NCBI GenBank assembly: GCA_028065135.1
Contig: JAPTWR010000126.1
Location: forward strand, 1-10,561
DNA length: 10,561 nt
Direction of reading: 5' to 3'
Origin: Acidithiobacillus sp.
GTDB taxonomy: Bacteria > Pseudomonadota > Gammaproteobacteria > Acidithiobacillales > Acidithiobacillaceae
Shown piece by piece: positions 6,992 to 10,561 of this stretch. Each line of letters starts with the position of its first letter. The stretch's first letter is position 1. The translations under genes were made by a program, and so were the position numbers. Under the pieces are notes generated by a model. The model saw only the letters and a list, made by a program, of their open reading frames with translations, searched no databases and was not told where the DNA came from.

Positions 6992-7807
6992 TCAATCACC
7001 CGTCAGGAAACCGGCGTCCACCGCATCCACCGGCAGCCCGAACTCCGCAGGATAACGCGGCGCCACGAAATAAAGGCCACCCGGCGGGGCCGTAACACCG
7101 GCCCGACAGCGATCGCGACTGGCCAGCACCTCCGCCGCCCAATCCACGGGCCGGTCAGCCTTGCCGATGGCAATCAGCACACCCACAAGATTACGCACCA
7201 TGTGATGCAGGAAACCGTTGGCCTCGGCATCGACGGCAATCAGATCGCCCCGCCGGACGACCCGAAGCTGGCACAAATTCCGTACAGGACTTTTGGCCTG
7301 GCAGGCGGAGGCGCGAAAAGCGGAAAAATCATGGGTGCCCAGCAGGGTTTGCGCCGCTGCCTGCATGGCCTCCACATCCAGGGGGCTGTATATCCAGGCG
7401 GTGTGATTCCGCCATAGGGCGGATTTCTCGCGACGATTGAGGATCACGTAACGATAACGCCGGGCCGTAGCGGAGAAACGGGCGTGGAAGCTATCCGGGA
7501 CGACCCTGGCCCAACGCAGCGCCACCCCCGCGGGTAACTCGGTATTGGCGCCACGCACCCAGGCGTCGGGACGCCGCACGACCGGGCTGTCGAAATGCAC
7601 CACCTGACATAGGGCATGCACCCCCGTATCGGTTCGCCCGGCGACGACGACAGAGATCGGGCACTGGGCCACCTGGCTCAACGCAGTCTCAACAACACCT
7701 TGTACACTGTCCTGATCCAACTGGCGTTGCCAGCCACAGAACCCGTTGCCATCGTATTCGAGGCCCAGTGCCCAGCGGGTGCCTCTCGGCTCTGCCAACT
7801 GCTCCAC
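6992..7807 (-). CDS. truA: tRNA pseudouridine(38-40) synthase TruA
   Basis: TruA converts uridines 38-40 in the anticodon stem-loop of many tRNAs to pseudouridine. The 271 residues match the usual length (E. coli 270). LEYDGNGFCGWQRQ (16-29) and VQGVVETAL (35-43) open the domain; the catalytic aspartate is Asp60 in AGRTDTGVHA, the expected number. FHARFSATARRYRY, HDFSAFRA, and FLHHMVRNLVG near the C-terminus are further family blocks, ending with a GVTAPPGGLYF segment. The start is GTG at 7807, 12 bases after the fimV stop. No clear Shine-Dalgarno sequence precedes it, so it may rely on read-through translation from fimV. A TTG three codons later is possible but poorly placed. The fimV-truA-trpF order is common in Beta- and Gammaproteobacteria and has no obvious functional logic. 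Confidence 0.96.
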   Translation of the reverse strand: MEQLAEPRGTRWALGLEYDGNGFCGWQRQLDQDSVQGVVETALSQVAQCPISVVVAGRTDTGVHALCQVVHFDSPVVRRPDAWVRGANTELPAGVALRWARVVPDSFHARFSATARRYRYVILNRREKSALWRNHTAWIYSPLDVEAMQAAAQTLLGTHDFSAFRASACQAKSPVRNLCQLRVVRRGDLIAVDAEANGFLHHMVRNLVGVLIAIGKADRPVDWAAEVLASRDRCRAGVTAPPGGLYFVAPRYPAEFGLPVDAVDAGFLTGD

Positions 7808-7819
7808 CGCCAGGCCGGG

Positions 7820-10030
7820 TTAAAGGCTTCTCAGCAACTGCCGGGCTTCTTCCTGATGGGCACCACTGTCTTCCCGAATCAGTTCTTCGAGCAGATCGCG
7901 TGCCGATTCACCGTCACCCATCTCCACATAGGCCTTGGCCAGGTCGAGTTTGGTGCCCATGGCATCCCAATCCGCGACACCCGGACTGTCAGACGGCGCC
8001 CCGCCGGCGGGAGACTCGGCAGCAGGTGCCGGAGCAGGTGCCGGAGCAGGTGCCGAAACGTCCGGCGCCAGTTCCAGTACCGATTTTGCCTGAGGTCCCG
8101 GGGCCCCCGTTTCCGCCTCTGCTTCCTCCATCAACCGGAACTGCTCATCGATATCCTGCAGGAGCCGCGCCTTTTCCGCCGCCGGGAAAGCGTTCAATGC
8201 TTCTCCTGCCGCAGGCTCCGCAGAGGTATGGTCGAAGTGGAAATCCAGCACATCCGGGGGCACCAACGCCGGGGACGCTTCCCCGGGGGCAGGCTGGTCT
8301 ACCCCGACGACCGGGACGGAAGCGACTACCGCCCCTTCGTCGGAGATGGCGAAGAGCGGGTTACCGGGAAAGAGTCGCGCCCCTTGAGCGGCCACTTCCT
8401 GCCACGCTCCATTGTTCGGTCCGAAACGCCCCCGCATACGTTCGGCGAGATCCAGATATTCCGCGTGGCGATCCAGATTGGCATAAATGTCGAGTAGCTT
8501 GACGTACAGCTCCTTACGCCGCGGATTTTCTTCGAGGGCGTCATTGAGCACGGCGACCGCCTGTTCCGCCTTACCGTAGGTCAGATAAAGATCGGCTTGT
8601 TCGACGGGATCGATTTCGGCGGCGCCGGCATGGGGCACTCCGGCGCTTATGGCATGATCCGCAGATGGGGCGGCACTGGCCGGGGCGGCCGCGCGCGCCC
8701 CGGCGGGGACGACCGCCGCGGGCGCTGGTGCAGTAGCGGCAGTCACCGGGGTGGGCGTCCCGGATTGAGGAGGCGCTGCGGGCGCTTTAGGCGCGGTGCT
8801 CAAAACGGAAACCCGCTGGGAAATCTCTCGCTGGCGTTGTTCCGCCTCTTTTTGGCGACGCCACATCCAGATGAACAGGGCCAGCAGCAAAAGATTTCCG
8901 CCCAGCGACAGGATCAACGGAAGATTGTTGTTGCCCTCCGCCCGGGAAAGAGCGGCAAGCTGCGCGCCCTGATTGGCCAGCAGGCGCTCCTCCGCGCTCA
9001 GACGCTGCCCCAGGCCGGCCACTTCCGCCGTCAGCTTCTGATTATCCTTGCGGAGCATGGCATCCGAGTTTTGCAGCAGGCTGGCCGGGGATGCCCCGCT
9101 GGCTACGGGAGCGGTCACCGCTGCGGCAGGGGCGCTGGAAAGCACCAGGTGCGTCGCATTCCCAACGGGTTTGGCTGCAGTCGCCGCAGAAACGGCCGAC
9201 GCGCTGACGGGAGCGGCGCTCGTTGCCGCTGCGGAGGCCGTCGGCGCAGTCGCCACCGCAACGACGGACAGTTTGTTCACCGCCTTTCGGGCAGATAACC
9301 AGGCGCTGGCCTGTGCGGGTGAAGCAGACTGCACCTGGGCCAGACTGGGCACCGTCAACATGGTTCCGGCATAGAGATAATCGGGATTACCGCCCTTGAA
9401 TGCCTGCGGATTGGCCTTCAGCAGCGCCGCCATGACCTGATCGATGGTGACCGCATTACTGTTGACAATAGACTGCGCGGCTTGAAAAAGAGAACCGTTG
9501 ACCGGCACCGGGCCGTAACGGCTGACTCTTGCCCAGCCGTGATAGAGGGGTGCGGCAGTCGTATGGCGGGCGGGCCGCGGCGTTGTCGGAGAGGCGACGG
9601 ACTGCGGAACGGACGCCGGTGGCGCGGCGACGGGGACCACGTTATTCCCGATACCGGATGCCGTATACTCCCGGACCATCTGTCCTCCGGACCAGTCGAG
9701 CCGCACCAGGAAATGCAATTCCGGCTGGTCGAGCGGCAAGGGACTGCTGATCAGTACCGCCGGCCTATCACCGCTGCGCACCGTAAAATGCCAGTGATCC
9801 AGTGCGCCCGATCGGGGAAGATCGATCATCGCGAAGTCGCGGGCCGACGCGAGTCCGACGCTGAGGTTCGCTTCGCCTTTGGGGTTCAACGACTGTAGGG
9901 GAATCTCCGCGCGAAAGGGCTCCCCCGGCGCGGAGAGCACCTGCAGCGTACCGAGTCCCAGCGCCTGCGCTATGCCCGGCAAAAGCAAACCAACGCCGGC
10001 CATGGTCAACAACCACCTGTTCTTATTCAT
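7820..10030 (-). CDS. fimV: FimV/HubP-type pole-organising, peptidoglycan-binding inner-membrane protein
   Basis: FimV-family proteins help assemble type IV pili and organise the cell pole (Pseudomonas FimV, Vibrio HubP). With the start at 10030 the protein has 736 residues. A signal peptide (residues 1-23, h-region WLLTMAGVGLLL, likely cut after AQA) leads into a periplasmic part with LGTLQVLSAPGEPFRAEI. A LysM-like FimV core follows at about 171-229 (YGPV...TIDQVMAALLKANPQAF...GTMLTVPS). Then come an Ala-rich linker, a coiled coil (about 319-362), one membrane segment (about 370-390, followed by WRRQKEAEQR) and a cytoplasmic acidic, Ala/Pro-rich part. That part has TPR-like helices at 475-530 and the FimV C-terminal motif at 687-735 (KLDLAKAYVEMGD...). 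ATG 10030 is chosen because AGGAAG lies 6 bases upstream and it starts a clean signal peptide. The in-frame ATG at 10045 has no ribosome site. The protein is shorter than Pseudomonas FimV (about 900), a linker-driven difference. Confidence 0.9.
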   Translation of the reverse strand: MNKNRWLLTMAGVGLLLPGIAQALGLGTLQVLSAPGEPFRAEIPLQSLNPKGEANLSVGLASARDFAMIDLPRSGALDHWHFTVRSGDRPAVLISSPLPLDQPELHFLVRLDWSGGQMVREYTASGIGNNVVPVAAPPASVPQSVASPTTPRPARHTTAAPLYHGWARVSRYGPVPVNGSLFQAAQSIVNSNAVTIDQVMAALLKANPQAFKGGNPDYLYAGTMLTVPSLAQVQSASPAQASAWLSARKAVNKLSVVAVATAPTASAAATSAAPVSASAVSAATAAKPVGNATHLVLSSAPAAAVTAPVASGASPASLLQNSDAMLRKDNQKLTAEVAGLGQRLSAEERLLANQGAQLAALSRAEGNNNLPLILSLGGNLLLLALFIWMWRRQKEAEQRQREISQRVSVLSTAPKAPAAPPQSGTPTPVTAATAPAPAAVVPAGARAAAPASAAPSADHAISAGVPHAGAAEIDPVEQADLYLTYGKAEQAVAVLNDALEENPRRKELYVKLLDIYANLDRHAEYLDLAERMRGRFGPNNGAWQEVAAQGARLFPGNPLFAISDEGAVVASVPVVGVDQPAPGEASPALVPPDVLDFHFDHTSAEPAAGEALNAFPAAEKARLLQDIDEQFRLMEEAEAETGAPGPQAKSVLELAPDVSAPAPAPAPAPAAESPAGGAPSDSPGVADWDAMGTKLDLAKAYVEMGDGESARDLLEELIREDSGAHQEEARQLLRSL
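8022..8057 (-). repeat. Three tandem copies of a 12-base repeat inside fimV
   Basis: On the plus strand the unit gcaggtgccgga occurs at 8022-8033 and 8034-8045, then with one change (final gaa) at 8046-8057. Each unit encodes Ala-Pro-Ala-Pro in the linker ahead of the FimV C-terminal motif, residues about 660-670. Gain or loss of units keeps the reading frame. Confidence 0.8.
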
Positions 10031-10043
10031 CGATATCTTCCTC
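10031..10043 (-). promoter_or_regulatory. Ribosome binding site of fimV
   Basis: GAGGAAG (10043 to 10037) lies upstream of ATG 10030 and settles the fimV start against the in-frame ATG at 10045, whose own upstream bases (GTTACCCAA) have no ribosome site. Confidence 0.7.
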
Positions 10044-10066
10044 ATTTGGGTAACGCCAGCGCACTA

Positions 10067-10084
10067 CGGCGAGGTCTGTCGCCG
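10067..10084 (-). other. Small GC hairpin in the asd-fimV gap
   Basis: CGGCGA and TCGCCG form a perfect 6-pair stem around a 6-base loop, 9 bases after the asd stop codon. On the minus strand no T tract follows, so it is not a convincing terminator. It may be a processing or stability element, or chance. The rest of the 63-base gap holds only the fimV ribosome site. Confidence 0.35.
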
Positions 10085-10093
10085 ATGACGTTT

Positions 10094-10561
10094 TTATAGA
10101 TAGTCGCGAATCAGCAACTCTGCAATCTGGATGCTGTTCAGTGCCGCGCCCTTGCGGATATTGTCCGCAACCACCCAGAAATTGATGCCCCGTACATGGG
10201 AGCAGTCGCCGCGAATGCGGCCTACATAGGTGGCGTCCTGGCCGGCCGCATCCAGTGCGGAAGGCCAGGCGCCAACCGTACCACGGTCATCCACGACGGT
10301 GACGCCCGGGGCCTTTTCCAGCAGCGCGCGGACGGCCTCCGGCGTGATGGGCTCGCGGGTTACCACGTTGACCGCTTCGGAATGGCCGTAAAATACTGGT
10401 ACCCGCACACAGGTAGCAGTCAGGGCAATGTCCGGAATCTCCAGGATTTTGCGGGTCTCCCAGAGCATTTTCATCTCTTCCTTGGTATAGCCATTGTCCT
10501 GGAAGACATCGATCTGGGGCAGGCAGTTGAAGGCAATCCGCTTGGGAAACACCTCGGCAAC
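10094..10561 (-). CDS. asd: Aspartate-semialdehyde dehydrogenase Asd, C-terminal part (cut by window edge)
   Basis: The last 155 codons of a gene that begins beyond the right edge; the frame is open to the final base (VAEVFPKRIAFN). Asd reduces aspartyl phosphate to aspartate semialdehyde, the branch point to lysine/diaminopimelate, threonine and methionine. Visible family blocks are FPKRIAFNCLPQID, NGYTKEEMKM, WETRKIL, RVPVFYGHSEAV (with the active-site histidine), VGRIRGD and NFWVVADNIRKGAALNS near the end, then IAELLIRDYL. The catalytic cysteine and NADP-binding domain are outside the window. The wording resembles the Bacillus/Neisseria-like class rather than the E. coli class. It ends in TAA, 63 bases before fimV. 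asd directly upstream of fimV-truA is a known order in Beta- and some Gammaproteobacteria. Confidence 0.95.
   Translation of the reverse strand, partial: VAEVFPKRIAFNCLPQIDVFQDNGYTKEEMKMLWETRKILEIPDIALTATCVRVPVFYGHSEAVNVVTREPITPEAVRALLEKAPGVTVVDDRGTVGAWPSALDAAGQDATYVGRIRGDCSHVRGINFWVVADNIRKGAALNSIQIAELLIRDYL

Noticed and set aside
6362..7417. A 351-codon plus-strand frame opposite trpF and truA
   Set aside because: It crosses a gene boundary on the opposite strand and has no recognisable domains; the minus-strand genes explain the sequence.
10031..10045. Upstream fimV start adding five residues (MRKIS)
   Set aside because: The bases before it contain no Shine-Dalgarno sequence; AGGAAG falls between it and ATG 10030, which begins a standard signal peptide.
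1..10561. Mobile element, CRISPR, tRNA, toxin-antitoxin or a novel accessory system
   Set aside because: No repeats with spacers, terminal inverted repeats, transposase or tRNA-like folds were seen. The genes are contiguous conserved housekeeping genes with uniform base use and gaps of at most about 60 bases.

Overview
The window is a dense, entirely minus-strand block of conserved housekeeping genes in GC-rich DNA. Read in the direction of transcription (high to low coordinates) the order is asd (3' end only) - fimV - truA - trpF - trpB - trpA - accD - folC - cvpA - purF - metZ (5' end only). This order is typical of Betaproteobacteria and related Gammaproteobacteria. The trpF-trpB-trpA-accD-folC run, the Bacillus-type purF and the absence of dedD between folC and cvpA make an Acidithiobacillus-like organism my best guess. 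That placement comes from gene order and protein resemblance recalled from memory, not from a search.

Region 1 (about 6992-10561) holds the end of aspartate-semialdehyde dehydrogenase, a 63-base gap with a small hairpin, the FimV-type inner-membrane/peptidoglycan-binding protein with its signal peptide, and the tRNA pseudouridine synthase TruA 12 bases further on. Region 2 (6932-6991) is the only evident transcriptional boundary. A GC-rich hairpin directly follows the truA stop, and a TG-N-TAGAAT extended -10 element lies exactly where transcription would begin on the A of the trpF ATG, which predicts a leaderless trpF message. Region 3 (1-6931) is a compact probable operon: trpF, trpB, trpA (last steps of tryptophan synthesis), accD (fatty-acid synthesis), folC (folate), cvpA, purF (first purine step) and metZ (methionine). 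Four of its junctions are 4-base ATGA stop/start overlaps (trpB/trpA, trpA/accD, folC/cvpA, purF/metZ) and cvpA/purF overlap by about 11 bases, so translational coupling is expected.

The operon joins enzymes that feed biosynthesis: PRPP-dependent purine synthesis, folate polyglutamylation for one-carbon units used by purine and methionine synthesis, tryptophan from the PRPP-derived anthranilate branch, and malonyl-CoA supply. PurF has all four cysteines expected for the Bacillus-type 4Fe-4S cluster plus a short propeptide before the catalytic cysteine.

I see no mobile elements, CRISPR arrays, tRNA or rRNA genes, pseudogenes or signs of recent transfer, and no novel defence or accessory system. 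The points most worth a second look are the terminator/leaderless-promoter junction at truA-trpF, the Fe-S type PurF with a TTG start inside a GCAAA-NN-TTTGC palindrome, and the folC/cvpA fusion point without dedD.
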